From Pegea sp. RAD2-039 (Eukaryota; Chordata; Thaliacea; Salpida; Salpidae), in assembly GCA_034620365.1 (NCBI GenBank), contig JAQGEQ010000186.1:1798001-1862000 (forward strand): DNA of 64,000 nucleotides, in the 5' to 3' direction. Below the pieces are notes generated by a model. That model was not told the origin of the DNA. It did not search any database and was given only the letters and a program-made list of their open reading frames with translations. Shown piece after piece: positions 37,440 to 53,714 of this stretch. Position 1 is the stretch's first letter; every line of letters starts with the position of its first letter. The translations under genes were made by a program, and so were the position numbers.

Positions 37440-38941
37440 AATGATTTATCAATTTAGTATTTCGTCAAAATTTATCAAAGTCTATGTTACTAAATAAAAT
37501 ATCTTCTTATATTACTCGTGTTTCTGACTCTTCAAATATATTGGAGTCAAGCTATTTGTAGATCGATTGTATCAAATGTTTAATGTAATTTCTGTAATTA
37601 CTACAATACATGTTACCATTTGTTGGTAAGACTCACAAAGAAGCTAAATCAACCCAGTTGGTTTTCCATCAAATTTTCGCACTGAACACTAGATTTAAAC
37701 TACTTCTACAATTACCAAATCATTTTCCTTTCTACAAAATAATTTCGAATAGATAGAACAATATTCAAATCTTACAGTTACACTCAACTTCTGACTTTAA
37801 ATAATATTTTATATTCTAGATCGTTTGAAAATTTTAATATCAAGTTTATAATAATATAAATGATATTACTTGCTAATGTCGAGTTCTTGATACGTAGATT
37901 TATGTGATGATCTCAAATAAATTAGTTGTAGGATCCTCACCAGAGTTTTGACTTTAAAGTTTTTTTGCTAGTTTAAAATGTTAAAGATTTGATGTAGAAT
38001 TAAAATGAGAACTTTATAAGGAAATTATCAAATTTAAATAGAAGAATTACAAATTGCTTAAAAAGTTAGTTCTCAAATAATGAAGTTATTTATTGACAAA
38101 TTTTTATTAAATGTTTGTTTATCAGCCTTTTTGTTGGTTAGTTGAACAAGATTCGCTCCAAACTTTGACGATCCAAATTAAAAATGCCAAATCTTTGATG
38201 TTTCTTCTGATGTAGAATCAGCTTTTGAAAGTCGATAGCGTATAAAAGTTTACCACTAAAGGTGATGCAGAGTTTAATCAAAAAGTCAAATATAAATCCA
38301 CCCAAAAGTCGACTTAAATGTTTCAACATTACATTATTTAATTTACATGATATTCTTACTAAAATAAATTTATATTTACAATTGTTAAAGCTGAATTCTA
38401 CCTCCTTTTAAATATAAGGTTTTTGTCTTCAAATGTGATGAAAACTATTTGTGTATAATTGAATTTAATAATTAAGCGAGGCGTCTACCAGGGTACAACA
38501 AACACAACTTTATTTAGTGAGTAAATAACTTCCGTACTACATAACTACTCAAACTATTATTAGTCTCCGCCATTTCTAAACAAAATCATCAACCATCGAA
38601 AAGAATTAAAGAAAAGAATTGAAATTGACAAGTAATGAACCCTAAATACAAGTAGAAATCATTTTGTTTATCTAAAAGTTTGAAATCGAATGATAAAGTT
38701 TCGAAGTAAAATAAATATCTCATCGTATGAATGATTAGAAGATCTAATCACATAAAATATTTGATAAATATATGAGTTGATTTTAAAAATTGAATATATT
38801 ACAATGCTATAAACAAATAAAAACTAATATAAAAAATAAAAACTTTAGAGTAGAACTTGATTAGCTTGCAACATTTACTATATACACAACTGATGCAAAG
38901 TTGAATTTCAAGTTAAATAGTTTCTATTTGTTTTGACCAAT
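37440..38941. other. intergenic between convergent GATD3 and DPYS
   Basis: AT-rich. Around 38470-38520 there is a short G+C-richer piece that on the minus strand reads AATAAAGTTGTGTTTGTTG, reminiscent of an LTR R/U5 end, but it is too small to assign. Otherwise nothing. Confidence 0.45.
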
Positions 38942-42749
<3,808 letters not shown>

Positions 42750-44322
42750 GTCATTAAAGCAAAATTTTTATAGGACTTAATTCTAGCTAAAAAGTATACA
42801 TAAAAATTATCTAAAGCTGAAAGATAACTGAAATGATATTTGTAATAAGCTATGAAAAGAAAATATCGATAAAGAAGTTATCTTGTTCATTTAGCAAACT
42901 TAAAAATACAAAACATAATGTCAATATGCTTTACTGAATAACTTGACTTTTATATAAACTTATTTGATATAGAAAGAACTAATTTGAAACTAAGTAAATG
43001 TAATAACACTAATAAAACGATAATTCCTGTTTGAGTTTGGCGCAAAACATTCTTCATCAACTTTGAAGTCTGCTTTCAGCGTCACCAACAACAATCGTGA
43101 AAAAAAGTGCGAAGATGGCCGGATTGATGTTTTAATTTATTGCAAAATTGGTAATTGAATTAATAAAAAAACATGTGCAAAAATAATAAGCTTTCTTTCA
43201 ATTATATCTTAAATAATTGGATGTGAGCTTTTTTATATTTTGTTTCTTCGTGAATAACTGATCGTCAGAAGAATTATTGGTCAAAATCGAAATATTTTGA
43301 AATATATGATTTAGTTACAAAGAGAACGTTTGTAACTGGCAGGATCTTTTAAAAATCAATTTTTTCCAAAAGCTGCTGTTTATAGATCAGAGTATAAAAC
43401 TAGATTAAGCTGAAGACAGAATGTTTAAAAGTAAGCAGTCTAGCTTATCCTCACGACAAAATAAGTTTTATAAAATGTGTTATCAACAGGACTAAATGAC
43501 CAACTAGAAAAATGAATTTCAGCGTAGAGATTTTCTACTCTATATCATTTAAAGTAAGATGGTAGTGTATAATTTGGTAGAAAATCGGGAAAGAACCTTG
43601 GACAAGTTATTTTGGGTGAGATAAGTTGACAGTCATACTTCTCTATGAGTAATGTCCGCTGAGTGATTCCTACTCTACAGATACACTGCTCCCTAACACA
43701 ACTTTGTGACATGCAAGTCAACAGGTTTGTAAGTTTTCTGTTCGAGTTTACTCCTTGTTTGAAGCAACCACAAAGCAGTGATACTATTTATCCAGAGTTG
43801 GGGAAGACACTTTTGGAGGTAGCGAAGTTATACCCTCCCTACAAAGTGGCAATCAAGCTCACACATTTAATGTTCATTTTAAAATAGTAGTATAAATGAA
43901 ATGACAAATTTCAACAGCTGCTAAGTTTTATTTTTCGAACTAAGGATTTACTTTCATCGATCAAAATGAACAACAAAGGCTGGTGGGGATAAAAAAAACC
44001 AAAAAGCTATTCTAGTAAAAACTCAACTTGTAAACTTAATTTAAATATGTAGCACAAGAGTTTTTAACTGTAAAAAAACTGGTAATTAACCAGAAACATT
44101 ATATCCAGAGATTGAGATAGGTAGTATCTATCAGAACTATTTAATATCTGTAAAAAAATCAGTAAATTCATTAAATATCGAATAATCTATGGAACCATGA
44201 TAACCACTAATCGACCTTAACTTGTAGGGGTAATGAACTCGTAACAATGCGGCCAACAACCTTAAAAACGAAAATTCGTTTGAAAACAACTATGGACTAG
44301 TTGGAGAATACAGCGTGAAGAA
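42750..44322. other. intergenic upstream of DPYS and downstream of BOLL
   Basis: AT-rich with a G+C-richer block at about 43560-43890 whose + strand open frame (43663-43887) has no recognised similarity; it may be a mobile-element scrap. No RNA gene found. Confidence 0.4.
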
Positions 44323-46176
44323 CTATTGACTTTTATCGGGAGTTATAGGCGGACTAGACAAATCGTTCTCAGACGACATTATAGTATGATGTGCGTCAGT
44401 CATCTCGGGTGGTACAAGAATATTTCCATAAGGGGCAAGCGCTGAAGAATCAAAATATTGAGCTGGTTGCGGTAGTCCATATCTGACAGCATTTGCAGTT
44501 TGCGCGTACATCGATGGATTAATGAACTGCGGTTGCTGTAATTGAGTCACATATGAACCACTTGCCGAGCCGGGCAAGATCATACGAAATGACTGAAATG
44601 TTTTGATTAGATTAAGTGGTTAGAAATTAATGATAAGATTGTTTACTTGTGGTGGCATCGGTGGTCTTGAAATCAAAACACCAGGGTTATGAGCTTGTGC
44701 GATGTTAGCACTTGTGCCTGCTACAGATATACCTTGTGGTGATGACATCGGTAAAAGGTTGACTTGATCAACATTAGAATGACCAGTAGTTGAAGCAACT
44801 AACTGACCACATGAACCAGCCCCTATCTGTAATTAACAAGTATTTAGAAAGAGTAAGTCATTTAAGAAATCTTCATCTAAATACTGACTGGTGCTTGATT
44901 CACTGGCATTTGAACAGCATTGTAAGGTTGGTTGCCGTATGAAGCAAAAATTGAACCAGGAGCAGCATAGTGAGTGGCTGGTACAGGTTGGTAAGCGGCC
45001 ACATTTCCATTGTAAGTCATCATAGTACCCTGGATAGAAAAAGATGTTTAGTAACCAAATGAGAGGTAACATCAAATACCTGAGCAGCAGCGGCAGGTTG
45101 TAACTGGATAGACTGTGGGTTTTGTGTTTGGGTGAAATACGTAATTCCCGAGTGATTATAAGAAGCATAACCAGCAGGATGAAGTATCCAGTTTGCAGAA
45201 TTTGAAGAAGTAGGTGCTTCTAGAAAGATTAAGTTGAAGAATTTGTAAATAATGTTTATTTGAATTTTGTAATTGGGAAATTATCAACCTTTTGCAAAAG
45301 GAGGTTGTTGCTTTCGAACTGCTGGTCCAATATTCAACTTCTTTCCTTGCATGTACATATTCTCATGCTGTAATTTTCATTCAACGTGTTAATTGGTCAG
45401 ATTTAATTGGTTTCTTTTTACTAAATATTTGTAAACTTATAAAACTAATCGGTTGAAAATTGATAAATAAATTGGTATAGACCTCATCACGGACTTTCTG
45501 TGCGTCCTCCGTTGATTCAAACGTTACAAAACCATAGCTGAAAATATACAATCAAATAACTTGATGTAAAAAATGAATTTAAATAAATAAAATAGCTTTA
45601 ACTGCTAGCTAAGATTACAAAAAGCTTCTGCTTTACGCTGGATACACTAAAAAGCCTGCTGTATTCAAACTTTCAACAACTTTAAATTGCCTCAACAAAC
45701 CAACTGACATTTACACGATAGTTCTATCCTGTCTGTGAATTTAATCTCTTTAAATGGGTCAAGGTAGCTAACTCACCCTTTCGATATGTCTGCTCTATCT
45801 CTAATTACTTTAGTATCCTTAACTGCACCAAAATTAGAAAAGAACTTATGAAGATCATCCTCTTTGGTCTGAAAATAAGCTCATAAGCTGATTAAATAAA
45901 TTTGAATACAAATCTCAACATAACTTCACTTAGGTTTAAAATCTTATAGTATAAATAGAAACGTTTACTTAAGAATTTGTTACTATATACTGACTTTAAA
46001 ATCGATGCCACCAACAAAAACTCGATTAGGAATTTGAGTAGCAAAAGAATCGAAAACGATGGGACTCTGTCCAAATGAAGGCTCTATTGAACTCTGCAAA
46101 ATATTAAGCATTAAGACAGCTAACTTCTAATCAAGTTTTTTCTAAAATTATCAACAATTCCAAAAGTACTAACCAT
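44323..46176 (-). CDS. BOLL: Boule, DAZ-family germline RNA-binding protein
   Basis: Nine coding exons give 352 aa: 46176-46174 (ATG only), 46093-45995, 45868-45777, 45537-45483, 45367-45289, 45219-45080, 45029-44889, 44826-44647, 44592-44323. Boule is the ancestral DAZ-family translational regulator of meiosis. Seen: one RRM at about residues 24-105 with RNP2 VFVGGI and RNP1 KGYGFVTF, followed by the Boule-specific KKLNIGPAVRKQ. After that comes a long Gln/Pro/Tyr/Ala-rich region (residues 120-352) with no second RRM; a DAZ repeat is not clear. The first coding exon holds only the start codon, which ends exactly at the GTTAGT donor. The ATG lies 371 bp downstream of the cytochrome c stop on the same strand. 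Confidence 0.93.
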
Positions 46177-46547
46177 ATTCAGTAGTCTTTAGTATATTTT
46201 CAATTAGTCTTCAATTAAAAACACAAAACGAAAAAAATTTCGAACTTAAAATGAAAATTTTTGAAAACAAATTGCTGAAAATAAATTTCTTGATAAATCT
46301 GCTATTTTTGAATTTAATTTTTTACTTCTGAATAAATACAGACAAAATACATAAAGAGTACTAAAATTAATTTAGTTTTTACAACACACTTATTACCAAC
46401 AAAAATTCATTATACTTAAAAATTAAAACCAAGTAATAATTGACAAATTGCTTAGTGATGGCAGTGTATAAATAACTTGTTGAAAAAGCTGATACAAAAT
46501 GAACAAATTAACAACCACATATCACAAGTGTTAGCAATTAATCTTTC

Positions 46548-46892
46548 TTATTCACTTGAAGCCTTTTTTAAATAAGCGATAAGATCTGCTCTTTCTTGAG
46601 CTTTTTTCAGGCCAGCAAATATCATTTTGGTACCAGGAATATACTTTTTAGGATTAGTTAGATAAACATCTAAAGTATCTTCATTCCAAATTACACCTTT
46701 ATCTTTATTAGCAGTGGTGTACTCATAATTTGGCACACTGCCGGTTTTTCTGCCAAATAACCCATAAAGTCTAGGGCCAACTTTGTCTTTACCATCTTTA
46801 GAACACGTATGACATGTAGCACATTTTCCTTTAAATATTTTTGCCCCTTTATCTAAATCGGGTTCAGAAACCTTTTCTTTTTTCTTTCCCAT
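46548..46892 (-). CDS. CYCS: cytochrome c, mitochondrial intermembrane electron carrier
   Basis: A single exon of 114 aa. It carries electrons from complex III to complex IV and can trigger apoptosis. Seen: haem-attachment CATCH (C24, C27, axial H28), [30 protein letters not shown] with axial M90, and the C-terminal helix [15 protein letters not shown]. The spacing H28 to M90 (62 residues) equals that of canonical H18/M80. The N-terminus is about ten residues longer than in vertebrates and lysine-rich ([12 protein letters not shown]). It is the only intronless gene here. No poly(A) tract or target duplication was noted to suggest a retrocopy, and the frame is intact, so I take it as functional. 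Confidence 0.97.
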   Translation of the reverse strand: MGKKKEKVSEPDLDKGAKIFKGKCATCHTCSKDGKDKVGPRLYGLFGRKTGSVPNYEYTTANKDKGVIWNEDTLDVYLTNPKKYIPGTKMIFAGLKKAQERADLIAYLKKASSE

Positions 46893-49728
46893 TTTTGGGA
46901 GTTACAATTTAAAATCAAAACTTGATTATCATGTACAAATAAAAAATTTATTTCTGGAGCTATCAACCAGGTTTTATTTAACCTCAAAATTGGACAAATC
47001 TACTTATACTTTCAACAAATGATTTATAATTAACATCAAACTAGAAACAAAAAATCAATCCTAGTTACGCTCAAGTTTACATACGAATTTTTATAAAAAT
47101 TAAAAAAGCTGTTAAAATAGAAGAATAAATTAAGCTTATTTTCAATTAAATTAATAGTGAAATATAAAACACAAGTAAAATGTAAAATAAAAAACATTAC
47201 CAGTAAACTCGCAAATAAATCTAAAATAAATCAGAATATAAAAAAAATCAAACATACAAAAGCTATTTTTATAAAAGTAAAGAAAACTAAGTAACAAACA
47301 GGTAACCCTACCATATATTTGATGGATTAAGCAGTTGGTCAAGGGTTATGTCTGAAAACTGTAGATAGGTTGTAAGCTCTAACCGAAAAATATTTAATAG
47401 TTAAACATGTTTAGAGGATTAAATATAATCTGATAGTTGCAAACATGTTTTAATGTTTCAATTAAGTATACCAAATTCAAAACCAATAAATTAAGGTAAA
47501 CGCATCTAACAGATATGAATATCCAAACTATCAAGTACAACAAACTGATAATTTTATAAAATAATTAGTTAAAAATACGCTATTTAAAAATAACGATTAA
47601 AAAAACTATAAGCCAATTAAAAAATAATAAAGTCTTGACATTAAAAGTTTAATTACACTTATAGCGTCAGTTTGATGTTACCAGAAATACTTTGTAAAAT
47701 AAACAGAAAATTAGCAACAAAATTTACTACAAATGAAGCACAAGAAAAAATTGTGACGAAATCATTTTTACTTATAAATCGGTAATATTATTTATAAAAT
47801 TTAAACTAAATTAACATTGAATTTAAGTACCAACCAATTGTATTTCATCAATTTCAACTTTAAATGACCTGGAAAAAGGGCGAAAGAAAAGAGATAGATT
47901 GAACAGTTAGACCGAAAGGGTGTCATCTTCTAATATAAAACTAACTAATGACTTTAACGTTGCATTATGGGAAATAATTTTTTTCAAATTTTTAGACATT
48001 AATTTTTATGTTTATTTATACTACTTTAATAATCTTTTTTATAACAACAACTCTTATTTTAAATATAAACTTATTATCAATATGAAAAATTATTATTTTA
48101 TTTTTTTAAAACTAAAGAAAATTCACTTTATATTTTCCCTATTTTTCTTAAAAATAGTAAGAAGATAAGAAAATAGTTCCTTATGAAATATCGCAAGATT
48201 ATGGTTGAACATTTGCATGACCATTTATCAACACATAAAATAAAAATTAAATGTGCAAAACCATCAAAATAGTTTTTTGAAGCATGAACACCATCATCTA
48301 GCTTTGTGTTTTTTGACAGGGGAATTGAATAAATTCCAGGCACCATGAATAACGAGGCACAATATTTCCTGAAATAAACTATTTAAAAAAAACTAACAAT
48401 TCTTGAGGAACTTAGATATACACAGTTTGAAATGAGTATGTTCATAACTTATGAATAGAATTATTAACTTATTAACAAAAGTTTCTCTTGGCTTATAGCT
48501 ATTGACAAAAAAATTGTCCTAGGTCAAGGTAACAAATCGATACTTTTTAATTAAATATTTTGCTCTCTAGAAGAGACTCCAATAAGCATCACTAACATCA
48601 CATCTCCTAAGGATTTTTACAAATTCTCCCCAAACTATCGCTAATTTTACCACAGGCTTTATTACAACGCATAGTTATTCATTTTAAAAAAATGTCAAAA
48701 TTACGTGAAACATTAGTATGGATAATATTAAGATTAACTCAAACGATTAGAGTAAACATATATAGAGTAGTTAGAAAATCATGGCTATTTTAATTATTAA
48801 TAGCTTAATTCTTGAGAAAAATGTTAAACGAATTATAAGTGAACAAATATTTTAAGACAGCAAAGTTTGGTTCAATTATTTTTATATCAGGATAAAATTC
48901 TTGAGCTTTTTCTTGCTTTGAAATAAGAAACGCAGCGTTGAAAGAAAACTTTACTGCTTATCTTAATTTTTTTCAAATTAGGAATTTTTATAACATTAAA
49001 ACTTAGTCACAATACGTAGGCTTACTATAGCTTTTCTTAGTAGCTTCTTAAAAGAAATATAAACACATGAATATGCAATTTTTTAACTTATAGACAGCTT
49101 TATCCCAAATCACAGTGCCATTTAATTTTTTTTCTTCAGTATCATTATTTTACATGTAACGTTTTGTTCTAAAACAAAAAAAAAATGTTGTAAGATAGTA
49201 ATGAAAACTTTTTAGGTAAATCACCTAACTAGCTCTGTTAACTTATTGTAACGTGTTAATATTGAAAACATTGTAAAATAATTCTATACAAATTTTGTAA
49301 GGATGAAAGACTTTTTCCTAATAAGCTTGTTACTATATCAAATTTTTATTGTTTGTATTTTTATAGTTGCTTCAAATAAACACATTTTTTCCATCTCTAC
49401 ATTAACCTTGCTTACAATAACTTAAGTTAACTTATTGTTATATCTTTAATTTTTTTATGTCATTTAGAGTTTGAAATTATATTGGTTATTAAAGTAATAT
49501 TTGAATTATGATTAATATTTATTTACTCATATTCTAATCAAATGCTTTAAAAAGAAACTTGCCTTGAATAGTAAAAATACATTGATTTATTATTTTTTAA
49601 ATAAACTATTGTACTAACAAATTACTTTTTGTTATTATTTTTTAACTTTTGTCTTACTAATGTTTTATTAAGTTTATCAATTTATTTTATTTTTCTCTTA
49701 TTATTTGACTTTATTCTTATTTCTGATA
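46893..49728. other. long AT-rich intergenic region, nothing recognised
   Basis: Presumably includes the cytochrome c promoter. Open frames at 47151-47342, 47920-48168 and 48128-48346 are low-complexity and lack splice or family support. Confidence 0.5.
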
Positions 49729-49813
49729 AATTTATGTAATATCTATAATAATTCAGGTACCCTCCTTCGCATTTATTGTAATAAATAAAAATAAATAATA
49801 ATTTATGTAATAT
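49729..49813 (+). mobile_element. 57-bp LINE 3'-end insertion with 14-bp target-site duplication
   Basis: Bases 49743-49799 carry the same 3' end as the LINE at 19218 (GGTACCCTCCTTCGCATTT, then TATTGTAATAAATAAAAATAAATA). The direct repeat AATTTATGTAATAT flanks it at 49729-49742 and 49800-49813. This is an extremely 5'-truncated target-primed insertion. It sits about 160 bp upstream of the EDEM2 start codon. Confidence 0.9.
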
Positions 49814-49975
49814 TTAAATATTTGTGACTTAATTATTTTATTTATTCACCCCATATCACTTATAAACTTTATAGTCAATCACTAAACTGATTACTTTTTC
49901 TTTCTTAGAATTTCAATATGATTTATATCATTTTTATTTGTTAATAATGTTTTATGTGACTCTTGATTATTTATA

Positions 49976-52900
49976 ATGAATCTCTATTGTAAATATAGTT
50001 TGTTTTGCTTTATTTTATTGGCACAACAAAATGTTTCTGAAAAGTATGACAAAAGTGATTTAGACTACTATAAGTAAGTTTTTGATATTTCTTTATTTTG
50101 TAGAAGATTTTAAAACATTTAAAATTATTTACTGCTAGTGATATTTAAAACCAATATGTATATATAACTTCTCTGTTGAAGTAGGCCATTATTATGATTG
50201 AGAAAGCTTTTTATTCTATAGATATTAATGTTATACAAATTTTTATCAGAAACAAAGTGATTTCAATGTTTTATCATGCTTATGATGGATATTTAAATCA
50301 TGCTTACCCATATGATGAGCTTCAACCACTTACATGTAATGGTGTTGATACTTGGGGTAGTTATTCTTTAACTTTAATTGACTCACTGGATACATTATTG
50401 GTAAGAATAAAATTTAGCTCAGTTTTCAACTTATTCATAATCTATAGTTTTTAAGTCAACTATAGTTTAATTTTTGTTGTAGGTAATGAAAAATTATACA
50501 GAATTTAACAGAGTAGTAGAAATTTTGCAAAAGCATATTAAATTTAATGAAGATATAAATGTTTCTGTGTTTGAGAGCAATATAAGAGGTGATATAATCC
50601 ATTTTTCTTCTTAAGTTTCTATAAACTATTTATATAATTAAATTTAACATTTTGTTGTTATAAAACTCTAACAACTTAGTGCAGTTCAGCATTTGATTAT
50701 TCTTATTAGTATTATGACTAAATTGTCTTATCTTAGTTATTTAGACTACCCAGCAGCAAATATAACTTATTTGTCTTAAAATAAGCTGAAATATAATAAA
50801 TAGTTTCAAGTTCATTTACACAAATTTATATTACTTCTTATTAGTTTTAGGTGGATTATTATCTGCACATTTGTTATCTAATAAAGCAGGAGTTTTGTTG
50901 AACCCTGAGTGGCCTTGTTCAGGCCCTTTATTGGATATGGCAATCGCAATCGCAGATAAACTCTTACCTGGTGAATATTGAAATGATAAAATAATTCTAA
51001 TTATCAAATTATTTATTTTTTAAATCTTATCAATAACTCTCTCTATCTGTTATTGAAATAGTTATACTTGCAGTATAGTAAATGTATTTATCAGTTTTAT
51101 CAAAAATAGTTGATCAAAAATAGTCCTGGCAACGAGATGAACTAGTAATTAAGTCATAGTTGTTACCTATTGAACATGGAAAGTATCTTCTCAACTCATG
51201 GTGAATAGCGCCACAGCATTGTGGTCGCTTCAGCAAGCGTCCAGGCTGTAGGAGTAAACCCAGACAGAAAATCTACAACTAGTTGACCTCAATGTCCCTG
51301 GTCACTGAGCCTTGTCATCAAGTATAAGATGTAAACGGTGGGAATGGTACAATAGAATTGCGTTCATGAGGGTATGTGAGTTGGCATCTAATAGATTTAT
51401 AGCGATGGTGGCAGCAGGTAACGTCTGAAAGCCACACTTACGATTCGACTTCTAAGTGTGAGTAGGAGACGACAGCAGCACCTGGCAGTAAAAGATTATC
51501 AAAAATAGATAGAATGAAATGTTATTGAGTCTTCGACAAAACAAAAATATTTATTATTCTACTTTTTATGTTTTTATTTCAAGTTTCAATTTACAGCTTT
51601 CAATACACCAACTGGTATGCCCTTCGGTACAGTGAATCTTGCTAAAGGAGTTAATGCCGATGAGACACCAATCACCTGTACTGCTTGTGTAGCAACCTAC
51701 ATCCTTGAATTTGGTACTTTGTCTCGACTAACTGGTGATAGAAGATACGAAGAAGTAGCTTTGAAAGCCATTAAAGCTCTTGATAGCTTTAAATCTTCTA
51801 TTGGATTGGTAGTTATTTCCTGAAGTTGTATTTAAACACAAGTTGAAAGATTTTGTTGGTTTGTAGGTTAGTGATCATATAAACACTTCCAATGGTAAAT
51901 GGGTTGGCTCGAATTTTGGGATTGGAGCTGGAATTGATTCTTATTTCGAATATTTATTTAAAGGATCCGTTTTACTTGAAGATCCACAACTTTTGTCACT
52001 TTTCAAAGGTTTTAAATTCAATTTTTTATCAAAGATATAACAACTTCATATTTCAAATTACTATCATCTAACTTTCATAAAAAATTTCATCTTTTTTGTA
52101 GAGTATTATTCAGCAATTAATAAATACAACAAACAAGGAGACTGGTATATGTGGGTGAATATGGATAAGGGCTTTGTTACTTTACCTATACAACAATCAC
52201 TAGAAACATTTTGGCCTGGCTTGCAAGTAAGTTCTCTTCATTCATCGAATGATTAAAGTGTTCTGAGTTAGTTAAAAGCATGAAGCTTTTATCTGTTTAC
52301 TTTATAGACATTGTATGGTGATGTTGAACCCGCATACCGAACATTACTCAATTATTATGAAGTTTGGAATAAGTATGGAGCTTTGCCTGAATTCTATAAT
52401 ATACAAAAAGCTGAACCTGTTGATCATAGAGAGGGCTATCCTCTTAGACCTGGTTAGTTTGAAAATGATGAAAGTTTTAATCTTTTTGTGTCTTCAAAAC
52501 TAAATTTAAACTTTTAAAAATAATTTGTGCTGAAAACCGGTTTTATCTTCAAAATTTTTATTTTTGTTCAAATGATTTCAACAGAACTTATTGAAAGTAC
52601 TTTGTATATGTATCGAGCAACTAAAGATCCAATTCTTCTTAATTTTGGCAAATCGATGATTGAAATGATTGAAAAAGTTGCAAAAACTCCATGTGGATAT
52701 GCTACAGTAAGCAAATACCCTACAAATTCCTCCAGTGAAGCAAATGATTGCATCTCATTAAAAGAATGATCAAAAAGAGAAGATTAAACAATATATTTCG
52801 ATTTCCCATCATTTTCTAGATTTGTAGTAAAGATTGATGTGCATCTTACTTCAAATAGGTCTCTTTCATTTTTTAAATGTTTTTTTGTAATTTTCAGATA

Positions 52901-53714
52901 AAAAATGTTCTTAACCATCAACTTGATAATCGAATGGAAAGTTTCTATCTTTCTGAAACATTGAAGTATTTATATCTTCTGTTTGATGAAGATCACTTTC
53001 TAAACAACCCTCAACCATATATACACACTTTTCCATCAAATAACCAGCAATGTGTAATGGGAACAGGTGAATTTCTCTCATTTTTTTGTAAATTATTTCA
53101 TGAAATTTATTTTCAATTTTCTATTAACTTTATTTTAAAATAGAAATGATTTTGATGAATATATTTTTACAAAAAAATTTTTATACAATTTTAACAGTTT
53201 CTATTTTGAGATTTTAAATTACTAAAATTAATTTTTTTCATAAATTTATAAAAATTATTTCACTTGAAAAATATCTAATTTATAAATTACTAAATATAAT
53301 TGTGAAAAATTAAACTTTTTATTCAAAATTCGCATCATTATCTTTACTAAAAACATTTTTTAGATATTTTGTATCCTAGCTTTCTTTCAATTAAGTCACC
53401 CAACTATTTTGATGCGACTGAAAAATTCTAATCTTTATCTTAATTGATACAATTTTATTAAATCTTCATTAGGATATATTTTCAACACTGAAGCACATCC
53501 AATAGACTTTGCTGCTTTAAAATGTTGTCAAAAAAGACGATCAACAAAAGATAAAGATCTTCAAACTCTTCTTAATCTAGCTGATCAACTACAATCTTCT
53601 TCTGAAAAAAACTTTGTTCCTGAAAAATCTGGAAACTGGTCTGAGATGAATTGTAAATCTCAACCTTACTACTCAAAACTGTTGAAGCTTGGTCAGATTT
53701 ATTCCGATGATTAA
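49976..53714 (+). CDS. EDEM2: EDEM2, ER degradation-enhancing alpha-mannosidase-like protein
   Basis: Eleven exons give 545 aa: 49976-50073, 50250-50400, 50483-50588, 50845-50970, 51597-51808, 51867-52008, 52102-52226, 52308-52452, 52585-52706, 52898-53066, 53473-53714. This GH47 protein starts mannose trimming of misfolded glycoproteins for ER-associated degradation. Seen: signal peptide ([10 protein letters not shown]); [36 protein letters not shown], which with TCNG favours EDEM2 over EDEM1/3; [63 protein letters not shown]; and [10 protein letters not shown]62 and C526 ([12 protein letters not shown]) sit where human EDEM2 has C65 and C558, the latter reported to bond TXNDC11. There is no KDEL, as in vertebrate EDEM2. 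The start was chosen because it opens the signal peptide. Confidence 0.95.
51097..51508. mobile_element. G+C-rich insertion with 13-bp target-site duplication in an EDEM2 intron
   Basis: A block of about 385 bp (51110-51495), clearly richer in G+C than the intron around it, is flanked by TTATCAAAAATAG at 51097-51109 and 51496-51508; a near copy (TGATCAAAAATAG) is also present at 51111-51123. There is no open frame of note, no terminal inverted repeat and no poly(A). The signature fits a short retroposon or a fragment of a larger element; the family is not recognised. Confidence 0.6.

Noticed and set aside
38470..38520. LTR-end-like sequence (AATAAAGTTGTG... on the minus strand)
   Set aside because: Too short, without a second copy or internal region.
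43560..43890. G+C-richer block with a 74-codon open frame
   Set aside because: No recognised protein similarity, no splice context on either side; likely a mobile-element scrap or chance.
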